64,000 bases of DNA from Myotis daubentonii (lineage: Eukaryota; Chordata; Mammalia; Chiroptera; Vespertilionidae), in NCBI RefSeq assembly GCF_963259705.1, contig NC_081844.1, positions 44,509,930 through 44,573,929 of the forward strand. The letters are read 5' to 3'. The notes under the pieces are model-generated. The model did no database searches. It was given only the letters and a program-made list of their open reading frames with translations, and was not told where the DNA came from. The position numbers were made by a program, and so were the translations under genes. Positions 46,155 through 57,278 of this stretch are shown here, piece after piece. Within the stretch, counting starts at the first letter, position 1, and each line of letters opens with the position of its first letter.

Positions 46155-46258
46155 AGTGATTTTCAGTCATGCCTGAACGTGGGATTACAGAGCACTCATT
46201 TAAAAATACAGTTGCCTCGGCCTGGTCCCTAAACATTTTGACTTAAGTTAGCTGGGTC
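46155..46258. mobile_element. MER5-type hAT remnant
   Basis: 'tcatgcctgaacgtgggatta', 'catttaaaaatacagttgcctcggcctggtccct' match MER5A in part. Confidence 0.65.
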
Positions 46259-46259
46259 A

Positions 46260-46261
46260 CG

Positions 46262-46306
<45 letters not shown>
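46260..46306. repeat. (GT)n microsatellite
   Basis: CGTGTGTGCGTGTGTGTGTG onward. Confidence 0.93.
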
Positions 46307-47020
46307 AATAAAAATTGAAATATATATATATTAAACAAAATTTACTATTTTAACCATTTTTAAGTATATAGTTTAGTGATATTACATACATTTACATTTT
46401 TGTGCAAACATCACCAACATTCGTCTCCAGAACTCTTTCATTTTCTCAAACTGAAACTATACTCATTAAATAGTAGGACTCCCTCTTCCCTTCTCCCAAC
46501 CCTTGGCAACCACCATTCTACTTTCTGTCTCTATGAATTGGAATAGTCTACATTTCTCATATAAGTGGAATTGTACACATTTGTGACTGGCTTCTTTCAC
46601 TTAGCATCATGTGCTCAAGTTTCATCTATGTTGTAAAATGTGTCTGAATTGCTCTCCTATTTTAGGCTGTATAATACTTTATTTATGTATTTACCACATT
46701 TTGTGTATCCATTTATCCGCTGACGAACCTGCAGGTTGCTTCCACACTTGGTTGTGAAAATGCAGCTGTGAACATTGGAGTACAGATATCTCTTTGAATC
46801 TCTTCTTTCTGTTCTTCTGAGTGCACATCTGGAATTAGGAGTTGCTGGATCAAAAACAATTCTGTTTTTTGATGAACCACCATGTTATTCTCCATAGTGG
46901 TTGCATCATTTTACAGTCCAGCCAGCAGTGCAGAAAGGTTCCAGTTTCTTTAGAGCCTAGCCAACATTTGTTATTTTGAGCTTTTAAAAAGTAATATCCA
47001 TCCTGATGGGTGTGAATGTG
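46307..47020 (-). mobile_element. LINE-1 remnant, old
   Basis: Reverse-complement L1 3' UTR and ORF2 end: 'caaacatcaccaacattcgtc', 'gtggaattgtacacatttgtgactggcttctttcacttagcatc', 'tccatagtggttgcatcattttac'. The 60-codon minus frame at 46713-46895 is a piece of it. Confidence 0.82.
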
Positions 47021-47199
47021 TTTGAATTTTAAACTCTACACTTGTTTATTTTATGCCAATATAGTTGAGAATCACCAGGCACAAGCACACAAGCTTCTCA
47101 AAATAATTTCTTTTAGTCATTCTGTTCTACAGTACTCAGAAGATGTTTGTTAAGATGGTTATTCTTTTGAAGGCAACAAAATGTGTCATGGAATTTTTA

Positions 47200-47412
47200 T
47201 TTTATTTTTTTAATATATATTTAATTAATTTCAGAGAGGGAGGGAGAGGTAGAAACATCAGTGATGAGAGAGAATCATTAATCAGCTGCTTCCTGCACAC
47301 CCCACACTGGGGATCAAGGCCACTGCCCGGGCATGTACCCTGACCGGGAATCGAACTCTGACCTCCAGGTTCATAGCTTGATGTTCAACCAGTGAGCCAC
47401 ACCAGTTGGGCT
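47200..47412 (-). mobile_element. Ves-type SINE with target-site duplication
   Basis: Typical reverse Ves sequence. Flanks GTCATGGAATTTTTA (47185-47199) and GTCAGGGAATTTTTA (47413-47427) differ by one base. Confidence 0.92.
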
Positions 47413-47509
47413 GTCAGGGAATTTTTAAAAATATATTCACCTTTTCAGATCCAGTGCCAGAAGTAGGTGCGAAGGGGGTTTCAGAATGGATTGTAGGCAT
47501 CAACAAAAC

Positions 47510-47725
47510 CTCAAAAGATAAAGTCCTTGTTCCCATTGAACAAGCACTTCCTATGTGTCAGGTATTATATTTAAGACAATCATTGTACTAACCTTAAGAA
47601 TTAAATATATCCTTTAATTTATGAAGGAAACTAAAGTTAAGTGAGGTTGATAAAGGTAACAAAGCTAAGTAGGGATTGTAGCTAGGTTTGAAATCTTGCA
47701 GTAGTGGATTTTGAAGTCCATTTCT
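47510..47725 (-). repeat. MIR remnant
   Basis: 'caagcacttcctatgtgtcaggtatt', 'gaaggaaactaaagttaagtgagg', 'gtaacaaagctaagtaggga' are reverse MIR. Confidence 0.6.
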
Positions 47726-48335
47726 CTCTTACTATGTGATACTCCTTTAGATTCAACTCATCTATATGCATAGTTTTTATCTCTTTCTCACCTCAGACAT
47801 ACATCTTTTTCATTAAAAAATATGGTAGGAATGATATAGGAATATAGGTTGCAAAAGGGTCAATCATCAGATACACTTGAATTATATTTAGAATTGCTCC
47901 AGTACTAAAGAAGGAGATGTTTGTAACTTGCATTCTCATTTTTAGAGTATAGGGATATATATTTTAAACTCACTTATATAATTGTTATATAATAAGTGCA
48001 AGGGTTATTATTATTCTATCACTTGGGAATAACAGCATATTTGTAAGACAAGAACTGTTTCAAGGATGTATGACAGCTTCTGTGGGCTTTCTTGGAAATT
48101 ACTTTTTATGGAAATATCATGACCAGAATTCTCACCCCACTTCCTTATATGCAAAGGAGAAAAAAAATACATGTGTTTCTAGAACATTAGCAGTGAAGCT
48201 TAGAGGTCACTTGGTCTGATCACTAATATAATTATGGAACTTTTACCTCTGTAATGTCTCTGACTTCCAGCTTTGAATTAGACTCTCTATGTGAATATGC
48301 CATTCCATCCTCACATAGCACTTATTATCTGAAAA
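47726..48335. other. Intronic DNA
   Basis: No supported feature. Confidence 0.4.
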
Positions 48336-48339
48336 CTAC

Positions 48340-48560
48340 ACATTTTTTAAAAAATATTTTTTTATTGATTTCACAGAGGAAGGGAAGAGAGATAGAAACA
48401 TCAATGATGAAAGAGAATTATTAATCGGCTGCCTCCTGCACAACCCTTACTAGCGATCGAGCCCACAACTGGGCATGTACCCTTGACCAGAATTGAACCC
48501 GGGACCCTTCAGCCCACAGGCCAATCAATGTTCTATTCACTGAGCCAAACCAACTAGGGC
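48340..48560 (-). mobile_element. Ves-type SINE
   Basis: 'tttttattgatttcacagaggaaggg', 'cctcctgcacaacccttactagcgatcgagcccac', head 'ctgagccaaaccaactagggc'. No clean duplication. Confidence 0.9.
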
Positions 48561-48900
48561 AGAGAACTGCTTCTTTAACTATAATTTATTTCATTCTTTC
48601 CAATTTTTGGCCTTATATACTTATTCTAGAATGAATAAATTTATCCTTCTACATGAAAGTGAATTGAAGAATTAAAAGTATTTTATATGGTACTCTTTTT
48701 AGAAGCTTTTAATAAGTTTTAAAATGAATGGATGTTTTTGATCAGAATACTCTGATAATGATCAAAGAGCATGGGATGCCATAGCCATAGTCTCTTCTAG
48801 TTCTAACATTTCACAAATGTTTTTCTAGATTAGTAATTTGCTATTTAGTCCTAGATTTCCTTTTCTTTTATTTCTTCACTGCATGTGTCTTGATAGTTCT
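48561..48900. other. Intronic DNA
   Basis: No supported feature. Confidence 0.4.
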
Positions 48901-49060
48901 TTTTTTTCATTTTTTATTGAATTTATTGGGGTGACATTGGTTAACAAAATTATACAGGTTTCAGGTGCACAGTTCTACAACCCATCATCTGTACACTGTA
49001 TTGTGTGTTCACTGTCCTGAGTCAAGTCTTCCCTCACCATTTATCCCCCCTAGTCTGTGC
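48901..49060 (-). mobile_element. LINE-1 3' end fragment
   Basis: 'attgaatttattggggtgacattggttaacaaaattatacagg' is the uninterrupted version of the site hit by the Helitron at 24847. Confidence 0.8.
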
Positions 49061-49400
49061 TTTTAGTGTTGCATGAGAAGCTGAAATAAATGATTGGCAG
49101 GCAGGATAGTTGGGTGGACATTTATTTGACTGGGCCATGTAGTCATGAGTTTAAATCACAGCTATGGTCAGACAGGCAAAATTACCTTATGCAAGTAATT
49201 TAACAATACTAGAGTTCTTTTCCCTTTGATAAAATATGAATAAATTTCTAATTGACAGGGTTGTGAAATTAAATAAATGTATATAAGACCTATACACACA
49301 AAATATGTAAAGTGTTTAGTGTTTTTTTCCTTCTCTTACTCTTATATTTCTTTTGAAAAAAATCCACAACTTTAAGTAACTTTTACTACTTTTATTCATA
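49061..49400. other. Intronic DNA
   Basis: No supported feature. Confidence 0.4.
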
Positions 49401-49472
49401 AAAATGTGTTTTTATTGATTTTAGAGAGAGAAGAATGGAGAGGGAGAGGGAGAGGGAGAGAGGGAGAGTGGG

Positions 49473-49548
<76 letters not shown>
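49401..49548. repeat. (GA)n expansion grown from a SINE tail
   Basis: Starts 'tttttattgattttagagagagaag', the reverse Ves tail, then GGGAGA and pure GA repeats. The rest of the SINE is missing. The 72-codon frame here is low-complexity. Confidence 0.88.
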
Positions 49549-49551
<3 letters not shown>

Positions 49552-49884
49552 AAAGCTTGAAGATAAAAGATATTCCTTTATGAGTCTGTCTTTATTTTGC
49601 TTGGTAGTTCACTTTGTTTATTAAATCCCACCTGAGTCATAGATAGCGAGCAGGCAGACAGTTCTGGGTGGTGGGAGTGGGAATTTGGGAAGGTGGAAGG
49701 ATTGAGCAAAATAATAAAAGAAAGAGAGAGAATTCATTGACATGGACAACAGTCCTGGTGATTGTGGGGTTGGGGGTGAAGATGCATGAGGTCATAGTAG
49801 GAATAAATGGTGATAGAAAAAATAAATAAAAAAGATAGTCCTTTAAACAAGGTTCAGTAGGATGTTCTGTTTTTTGTAAATAGA
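49549..49884. other. Intronic DNA
   Basis: No supported feature. Confidence 0.4.
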
Positions 49885-49889
49885 TCTTT

Positions 49890-50118
49890 TGGCCCTGGCG
49901 AGTTTTCTAATTGGTTAGAGCATGGGCCCAGGGACTAAAGGGTCATGGGTTAGAGTCTGATCAAGGGCATGTACCTCAGTTACAGTTTCCCATGTGTGGG
50001 AGGCAGCCAATCGATGTGTCTCTCTCACATTGATGTTTCTTCTCTTTCTCTCCCCCTCCTCCCTCCCTTCTGCTCTCTCTATAAATCAATGAAGGAAATA
50101 TCCTTGGTGAGGATTAAA
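49890..50118 (+). mobile_element. Ves-type SINE, diverged
   Basis: 'ggccctggcgagttttctaattggttagagca', 'gatcaagggcatgtacctcagtt', 'gggaggcagccaatcgatgtgtctctctcac'. Confidence 0.85.
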
Positions 50119-50251
50119 AGGATAGACCTTTTGTTTTTATTTTTAGTTTACAGAAAAATTGAATGGAAGTTACAGAGAATTTCCATATACCCTCTTTCCC
50201 CACATATGCATAGTCGCCCTTATTATTAGCATTCCCCAACAGAATGGTGCA

Positions 50252-50480
50252 TCTTATATCATAAAAGGCTAATATGCAAGTTGACCAAACAGTGGAACAA
50301 CCAGTTGCTATGATGTGCACTGACCACCAGGGGGAAGACGCTCAATGCAGGAGCTGCCCCTGGTGGTCAGTGCACTCCCACAGGTGGAGCGCCGTGGACA
50401 TCCCCCAAGGGGTCCTGGACTGCGAGATGACACAGGCCACCCCCCCACCAGTGCACAAATGTCATGCACCAAGCCTCTAG
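50252..50480 (+). mobile_element. Short complete Helitron, 229 bp
   Basis: Starts TCTTATATCATAAAAGGCTA after A; ends GTGCACAAATGTCATGCACC, AAGCCT, CTAG before T. Near-minimal: 5' end, central hairpin, 3' end. Confidence 0.95.
50315..50375. repeat. 19-bp perfect inverted repeat in Helitron
   Basis: GTGCACTGACCACCAGGGG (50315-50333) is the exact reverse complement of 50357-50375. The arms contain CCACCAGGGG, like half of the CTCF motif. Confidence 0.9.
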
Positions 50481-50575
50481 TTTGTTATAATTGATGAACC
50501 TGCATTGACACGTCATAACCACCCACAGTCCACAGTATACATTATGGTTCATTCTTAATGTTGTACCTTCTACAG

Positions 50576-51439
50576 TAAGCATGTCAAACTTAAAGGCTAA
50601 CATGGGCCAAATAAACAAGGTTTAAGTTTATGTGGGCTGCAAAAAACAAAAGCTTCAATTTTCAAATAAATGTAGGCTTATTTCCAGAGAGACATGCTGA
50701 ATACAAAGTGCTGAAATAAATGAATAATTGTTAACATAAAGTAATAGAATATCTTAATAAAAATTAATGTTTTTTCTTAAACATTAACTTACTAGACACT
50801 GAATAACTGCACAAATTAATAAGCATAACACAAATAAACCAATTTTTCTTGTTCTCCGAAAGTGAAATATTTCCTGTTGCGTACACTAAACAAGTGAGTA
50901 CAAGACTAATGAGGTGGAAATATTTGCTAAAATATTCACTGATAGTATTAGTGGAGAGAAATGGTGTGCCTGCCCATAAGGCGCGTAAGGGAAACGAATG
51001 CAACACGATTATAGTAATCAGTCATTAGCGAATATTGTCATTTGTTATTAATAACTAGAAGCCCATTGCACGAAGAGATTCGTGTAATAGGCCTTCCCTT
51101 CCCCTGGCTGCCGGCACCGGTTTTCCTCTGGCACCCGGGACCCAGGCCTTCACTGCTCTGGCCGGCTGAAGCCTTCAGTCTCCGCTCTGCCGCTTTGTGC
51201 CTACGTATGCAAATTAACTACCATCTTTGTTGGGTTAATTTACATACTCTCCTGAGTGGCTGGTGAGCGTAGCAGAGGGATGGTCAATTTACATGTTTGT
51301 CTATTATTAGGTAAGATTATGTATAACAGGATATTGTAAATTTAAGTTATGAAATTTTTATTAAAACATTTCTTACATACCGTTATATTGGCTGGGCCGC
51401 AAAAAATATTTGTTGCGGGCGGCGAATTTGACATGCTTA
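50576..51439. mobile_element. Non-autonomous hAT element with 8-bp duplication, split by a Helitron
   Basis: Ends TAAGCATGTCAAACT and, inverted, TAAGCATGTCAAATT (13 bases shared). TTCTACAG is duplicated at 50568-50575 and 51440-51447. About 600 bp once the nested Helitron is removed; no transposase frame. The 80-codon minus frame at 50764 is not recognised. Confidence 0.88.
51055..51316 (-). mobile_element. Complete Helitron, 262 bp, nested in hAT
   Basis: CTAG at 51055 after A, then AAGCCCATTGCACGAAGAGA. The other end in reverse is TCTTACCTAATAATAGAC. Relative of the 2161 and 20517 copies, sharing 'tgcctacgtatgcaaattaac'. Confidence 0.9.
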
Positions 51440-51557
51440 TTCTACAGGTTTGGACAAATGTATAATAACATGTCTTTGTCATTGTGGTATCATATAGAGT
51501 ATATTCACTGCCCTAAAAATCCTCTGCTCTGCCTATCCCTCCTCCTTTCCCCTAACC

Positions 51558-51763
51558 CAGCAGTTCTCAACCAGTTTGTGACCCCTTTGGCAGTCATACG
51601 ACCCTTTCACAGGGGTCACCTAAGACCATCCTGCATCAGATATTTACATTACGATTCATAACAGTAGCAACATTACAGTTATGAAGTAGCAACAAAAATA
51701 ATTTTATGGTTGGGTCACAACATGAGGAACTGTATTTAAAGGGCCAGAGGTTGAGAACCACTG
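51558..51763. mobile_element. SPIN-family hAT MITE with 8-bp duplication
   Basis: Ends CAGCAGTTCTCAACC / GGTTGAGAACCACTG. CCCTAACC is duplicated at 51550-51557 and 51764-51771. Opposite orientation to the 27627 and 44888 copies. Confidence 0.94.
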
Positions 51764-52482
51764 CCCTAACCCATGGCAATCACTGATGTTTTTATTGTGT
51801 CCCATTACTGCTTTTTCCAGAATGTCATACAGTTGGACTCAAACAGTGTACAGCCTTTTCAGACTGGCTCCTTTCACTTAAAAATATGAATTTAAGGTTC
51901 CTCCATGTCATTTCAAGACTTGATAGCTCATTTCTTTTTAGCCCTGAATGATATTCCATTATCTGGATGCACCACAGTATTAGTATTTCCACTCACCTAC
52001 TGAAGAATATCTTGGTTGCTCCCAAGTTTTGATGATTCTGTGTAAAGCTGCTATAAACATCCATGTGCAGGATTTTGTGTGGGCCTAAGTTTTCAACTCC
52101 TTTGGCTAAATACCCAGAAGTGTGATTGCTGCATCATATGGAAAGAGTATGTTTAATTTTGCAAGAAAACATCAAACTATCTTTCAAAGTGGCTGTACTG
52201 TTTTGCATTTCTAATAGCAATTAATGAGAATGCCTGTTGTTCCACATCCTCACACCACTTATTTGCATAACTTATTTGCCCCTTGATATTTTGACCTGTA
52301 ACCCTTATAAAGCATCTGTAAATAAACTTGGTCAATTACTCTTTCTATTTTTTCTAGAAATTCTGTTCCCATATTCAGAACCACTTGTTTATTTTTATGA
52401 TATAATGCATTATTTTAATCTTAACAATTTATAGTTTTACTTTATGGAGGGTCATTTAAGTATGGATAATAGTAATATGGAA

Positions 52483-52745
52483 CCCTGGCCGGTTTTGCTT
52501 AGTGGTTAGAGTGTTGGCCTATGGACTGAAGGGTCACTGGTTCCATTTACAGTCAAGAGCAGGTACCTCCATTGCAGGTTTTATCCCCAGCCCAGTAGGG
52601 GGTAAGACAGTAGGGGGTAAGACCAGGAGGCAACCAATTGATGTGTCTCTCTCATGTCATGTTTTTCTCTCTCCCTCCTTCTTCCCTGCCATCTACTCTC
52701 TCAAAAATATCAATGGAAAAAATTTCCTTGGTGAGAGTTAAAAAA
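52483..52745 (+). mobile_element. Ves-type SINE, diverged
   Basis: 'accctggccggttttgcttagtggttagagtgttggcc', 'ggcaaccaattgatgtgtctctctc'. Contains a 14-bp duplication CAGTAGGGGGTAAGA. Confidence 0.87.
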
Positions 52746-53319
52746 AAAGAAGTTACATGGATTACTTTTCTTCCCACGTACTAAGTAGACATATTGGTAA
52801 ATTGGGGTATTTGAATCAGGCCACTCATCAAACTTAACTGTGGAATCTTTTATGTACAAATGAGGTAGCCCGTACCCTACCCACTGCATCAGCAAATTGT
52901 GCTGTGATCCCTGGACTTTCTACTTTTGCCAAACTCTCCAACATATGTATGTATCTGACCCAGACCTGTTTCTAACCGATGTTAAAAAAAATTGTTACAT
53001 GACTTCTTATTCTATTTCCTGTTTTTGTTCTCTTATTTCAGTGTTCTATGAGCAGCAGTTACATTGCATTATCTGTTATTTGGAATATTTATTACTACAT
53101 TTGACATGTCTAAGTAAAGGGCTGAATACAAGTCTAATGAGCAGAAGAATGGTGTTTTTAGTATGCTTTTGTCTCACTCAAATACAAGCAGATGAGCTTG
53201 TGCGTTTTATGTAGTGTTATTAAGGAAGTTATGTTTAACTACATGTAAATTATAATTTTCATTTACCTTTTATTGACAGTACTTTGGATTCTTTATAGAG
53301 CATTTTCCTAGCATTTCCA
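52746..53319. other. Intronic DNA
   Basis: A 105-codon + frame (52897-53214) is the longest outside repeats. It is rich in Cys, Leu and Ser with no recognised motif. Treated as chance. Confidence 0.35.
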
Positions 53320-53520
53320 GAAGAATTGTTTCACTTGACCCTCACACACAAAAAATCTTTCAAAACTTTTAAGTGGAGTAAGACTGTTTGTTGCTAACTC
53401 GGATATATGAAGAAACGGGGATAATTTGGGCATTGATTTGCACAGATGTCACAAATACTGATAAATGCAATTGAGATTAGAATTCAGATCTTCTAGATAC
53501 TAGTCCTATTGCCTTCCAAG
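53320..53520 (-). repeat. MIR/L2-like remnant
   Basis: 'ttcacttgaccctcacacac', 'gaagaaacggggataatttgggcattgatttgcacag', 'attagaattcagatcttc' suggest reverse MIR. Diverged. Confidence 0.45.
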
Positions 53521-53576
53521 ATATTATGTAGTCTGTTACTTTATTAGTAATTTTCTTATAATGGTTTGATTGCAAA

Positions 53577-53666
53577 ATAAAGGAAAGGAAAGGAAAGGAA
53601 AGGAAAGGAAAGGAAAGGAAAGGAAAGGAAAGGAAAGGAAAGGAAAGGAAAGGAAAGGAAAGGAAA
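53577..53666. repeat. (GGAAA)n pentanucleotide microsatellite
   Basis: About 17 uninterrupted copies of AGGAA. Confidence 0.97.
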
Positions 53667-54340
53667 CTGAAAACTACTACATTTTTAGCTTATTTTCTTA
53701 GGGCATAATTTTCATGAGTCTAAAAAATTAACAAGAATAGTTGTCAAAGTTGTTGAACATCTACTGTCTACCACGAGCATTTAGTTATTATTCCACTCTA
53801 TTATCACATCAACTCCTACTTTCATTGCTTTTACTTTGCTCCCATGTTTGTTTGGTAATTATGGCTCCCATTACAAAAAGCAGTAAAACTGTGATTCAGT
53901 GGGGGAAATTAATTTCCCTCCCAGAGCTTATTTAGAAAAAGAAACAGAGTTTATATCTATCTCATTTCATTCCTAATTCTGAGGCTCCTCCTCACACACG
54001 TCCTTTGAGTCATGACCTAGGCCAGCCTTTAGGCCAGGGAGCCTGGCTATATCCATGATCATTCGTTGCAATTTCAAGTCATGAGGACACTGCCCTTGAC
54101 ATTAGAGAAAAGACTGATTTCTTCTCACTCACAGTAACTTTGTACATATCATTTAATCAAATTCTTTAGGTTTCCAATTTCTGCCTCTAAAATTAGGAGG
54201 TGGCAAAGAATGATTTCCAAGTTTTAGTCTTTAAGTTTTATCTTTCCAGTGCTCCGCAAGTCCTGTGGATCACATGTTAAAGGTAAAATCTCTGAATGTA
54301 AATGTGGACATTATAACACTTAATTCTGCTAATAATTTTC
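53667..54340. other. Intronic DNA
   Basis: No supported feature. Confidence 0.4.
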
Positions 54341-54360
54341 ATTCCTGTCATTTTTTAAAA

Positions 54361-55391
54361 TTTTGTTTTATTGCTTAAAGTATTACAAAGAGTATTACAT
54401 ATGTCTCCTTTTCTTTTCTCCCCTTGACCTTCCCCCAGCCTCCCATACCCCCCAGTGTCTTGCGTCCATTGGTTATGCTTATATGCATGCATACAAGTCT
54501 TTCGGTTGATCTCTGCCCCTCCCCCAACCCTCCCCGGCCTTCCCACTGTAGTTTGACAGTCTGTTCGATGCTGCTCTGCTTCTGTATCTATTTTTGTTCA
54601 TCAGTTTATAATGGTCTTAATTATCCATAAATGAGTGAGATCATGTGGTATTTTTCTTTCATTGACTGGCTTATTTCACTTAGCATAATGCTTTCCAGTT
54701 CCATCCATGATGTTGCAAATGGTAAGAGTTCCTTCTTTTTTACAGCAGCATAGTATTCCATCATGTAGATGTACCACAGTTTTCTAATCCATTCATCTAC
54801 TGATGGGCACTTAGGCTGTTTCCAGATCTTAGCTATGGTGAATTGTGCTGCTATGAACATAGGGAGGCATATATCCTTTCTGATTGGTGTTTCTGGTTTC
54901 TTGGGATATATTCCTAGAAGTGGGATCACTGGGTCAAATGGGAGTTCCATTTTTAACTTTTTGAGGAAGCTCCATACTGTCTTCCATAGTGGCTACACCA
55001 GTTACATTACCACCAACAGTGCACAAGTGTTCCTTTTTCTCCACATCCTCTCCAGCACTTGTCATTTGTTGATTTATTGATGATAGCCATTCTGACAATT
55101 GTGAGATGGTACCTCATTGTTGTTTTTATTTGCATCTCTCAGATGATTAGTGACTTTGAGCATGTTTTCATATGTCTCTTGGCCTTCTGTATGTCCTCTT
55201 TTGAAAATTGTCTATTTAGGTCCTTTGCCCATTTTTAGATTGGATTGTTTATCTTCCTTTTGTTAAGTTGTATGAGTTCCCTATAAGTGTTGGAGATTAA
55301 ACCCTTATTGGTGATAACATTGGAAAATATGTCCTCCCATGCAGTGGGCTTTCTTGTTGTTTTGTTGATGGTTTCTTTTGTTGTGCAGAGG
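54361..55391 (-). mobile_element. LINE-1, 5' truncated, 1.03 kb, with 20-bp duplication
   Basis: Flanked by ATTCCTGTCATTTTTTAAAA at 54341-54360 and 55392-55411. Poly(T), 3' UTR with 'tgtcttgcgtccattggttatgc', then ORF2 C-terminal region to its 5' truncation at 55391. Confidence 0.96.
54621..55391 (-). pseudogene. LINE-1 ORF2 C-terminal remnant
   Basis: The 109-codon minus frame 54621-54950 reads as the C-terminus of L1 ORF2 protein: KDICLPMFIAAQFTIAKIW, then WNQPK-like KQPKCPSVDEW, MMEYYAAVKKKELLPFATSW, MLSEISQSMKEKYHMISLIY and a stop. ORF2p is the L1 endonuclease/reverse transcriptase; only the region after the RT domain is present, so neither enzyme is encoded. Upstream of 54950 similarity continues in broken frames to the 5' truncation. 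Dead copy inserted by target-primed reverse transcription. Confidence 0.9.
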
Positions 55392-55411
55392 ATTCCTGTC
55401 ATTTTTTAAAA

Positions 55412-56445
55412 AGCAATAATTTGTCACTGGCAAGATGAATTTAATTTTCAAGAGAAATGTTCAAAAGTCATATTTTAGAAAACCATTTTGGGAAATATTT
55501 GTTAGTAGTTTTATCAAATTTATTTTAAAACACTTTATCATCATATGTATTGCTGACAAAATCTTACTTTATATGTATTATATCTGTAATATTTTTCAGT
55601 TTCCTCATTTTAATTGGAAGCCAACAAAATTTTATATTGTTAGGAGAACGGGACATCACTTAATAATTAAGAGACTTGCCCAAATATATTAAATAATTAT
55701 AATGTCACCATTGAGATTAAGTTGTACATCTAGAACTAGGACTCATGTCATTAAGCACATAGTACTGTGTCTTGCTATTATACTGTGCTCCAAAGTTATC
55801 ACCTATAATTTTAATCATCATTGTAAAAATGAGCTAATTATTGCCATACTGCAGTGGAGTGGGTTGTATTTCCAGTTAAGGCTAGAACATTTGGAAATTA
55901 AAACAAATTTGAAAGCAAGATAGGCGACATGTTTAAAATTTCATAGTGACCTTTAATGTAAGGTAAGAGGCAGCATAATTTTAGGAAAATGTTGTGGGCT
56001 TGAAAATTAGTACTGGGCTTTAATCTGAGCTGTGCTAATGATTAGCTCTGCAAACTTGGAAAACATAATTAACCTAAAGCCAAAGGTAATTTTTGCAGAT
56101 TACATATAACTTAAGCCCTGAAGGTTTCCAAGAGATAGTTAATTATAAGGTAAGGGGAAGAGGAGACCCTGGAAAACTCAGGGGCTGTCATTTGGGCTCA
56201 AGGCATCTTAAGTATTCAACATTCTGTTGTATAGACTATTCACATATTTTTAAAAATGTTTCTCAAACATTTAAACTATGTGTAAAATCTTGTATTCTAA
56301 AATGTTAAGAATCCCTATCAAAAAAGGAACTAATGAACATACAGATTTTCACTTCTCACATTTCAAAACTAATTATATACTACGCAGTGTAACTTTTGAG
56401 CATATTTTTAGTCAATGGAGTCAGGAACTCATGCATAAAATTTTA
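55412..56445. other. Intronic DNA
   Basis: 55630-55760 has a weak MIR-like look ('taattaagagacttgcccaaat', 'tctagaactaggactcatg'). The rest is unassigned. Confidence 0.35.
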
Positions 56446-56461
56446 TCCCTTGCTCATTTTA

Positions 56462-56694
56462 TTTTATTCACTTTTTTATTTTTAAAATATATTTTTATTG
56501 CTTTCAGAGAGGAAGGAAGAGGGAGAGAGAGAGAGAAACATCAATGATAAGAAATAATCATTCATCGGCTGCCTCCTGCAGGCCCCACTCTGAGGATCGA
56601 GCCCACAACCCAGGCATGTGCCCTGACTGGAAATTGAACCGTGTCTTCCTGGTTCATAGGTCGATGCTCATCCACTGAGCTTCACAGGATGGGC
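56462..56694 (-). mobile_element. Ves-type SINE with target-site duplication
   Basis: Flanked by TCCCTTGCTCATTTTA at 56446-56461 and 56695-56710. Typical reverse Ves body with GAGAGA expansion. Confidence 0.95.
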
Positions 56695-56834
56695 TCCCTT
56701 GCTCATTTTAAACTGAAAACGTTAGGAAGAAAATAAGTACAGTCACATAATCTTCTAAGTGTTATTTCTAGAGATAATCTTTTTGTGTTAATGAGACTCT
56801 AATTATTAGATTTTAAGTCATTTGTAAAGTAAGG

Positions 56835-57278
56835 GTCAGTGTCCTGTGTTTTATTGCATCCTCCCAAATGATAGGTTGATGTCCTAACCCCCAGTGCTTC
56901 TATATGTGACCCTATGTGAAATAGGGTCTTTATTAATATAATCAAGTTAAGATGAGGTCGTACTGGTTTAGGATGAGCCCTAATCCAATATGGCTGGTGT
57001 CCTTTCAAGAAGACAGGAAAAAGACAGACATACAAGAATGCCCTGTGATGACAGAGGCAGAGATTGGAGTTAGGCTGCCACACGCCAAGGAACCTCTGAA
57101 GCTACCAGAAGCTGGGCAAGAGAGACATGGATTCGATTCTCCCTCTGAGTTGCCAAGAAGGAACCAATACTACCATTGCCTTCAAGCCTCCAGAAATGTG
57201 AGAGAATAAGTTTCTGTTTTTGTAAGCCACCTGGTTTGGGGAACTTATCTATGGCAGCCCTAGGAGACCAGAACAGTC
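56835..57278 (+). mobile_element. MaLR (MLT1-type) LTR
   Basis: 'gtgaccctatgtgaaatagggtctttattaatataatcaagttaagatgagg', 'ccctaatccaatatggctggtgtcctttcaagaag', 'agcctccagaaatgtgagagaataagtttctg', 'ggcagccctaggagaccagaacag' follow MaLR LTR order. AATAAG replaces the usual AATAAA. Solo LTR; no internal genes. Confidence 0.75.

Larger units (their letters stand above)
50120..52440 (-). mobile_element. LINE-1 3' half, old, hit by three other elements
   Basis: Reverse L1 3' UTR to ORF2 C-terminal region: 'agtttacagaaaaattgaatgg', 'gaatggtgca|tttgttataattgatgaacctgcattgacacg', 'aagtggctgtactg'. Interrupted by a Helitron (50252-50480), a hAT element (50576-51439) and a SPIN MITE (51558-51763). No open ORF2. 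Confidence 0.88.

Noticed and set aside
49406..49624. 72-codon Glu/Arg-rich frame
   Set aside because: Translation of a (GA)n microsatellite.
52897..53214. 105-codon + frame in apparently unique DNA
   Set aside because: No recognised motif, Kozak context, splice signals or homologue known to me. Likely chance.
56835..57278. Endogenous retrovirus with genes
   Set aside because: Only a solo MaLR-type LTR is visible; no gag, pol or env similarity next to it.
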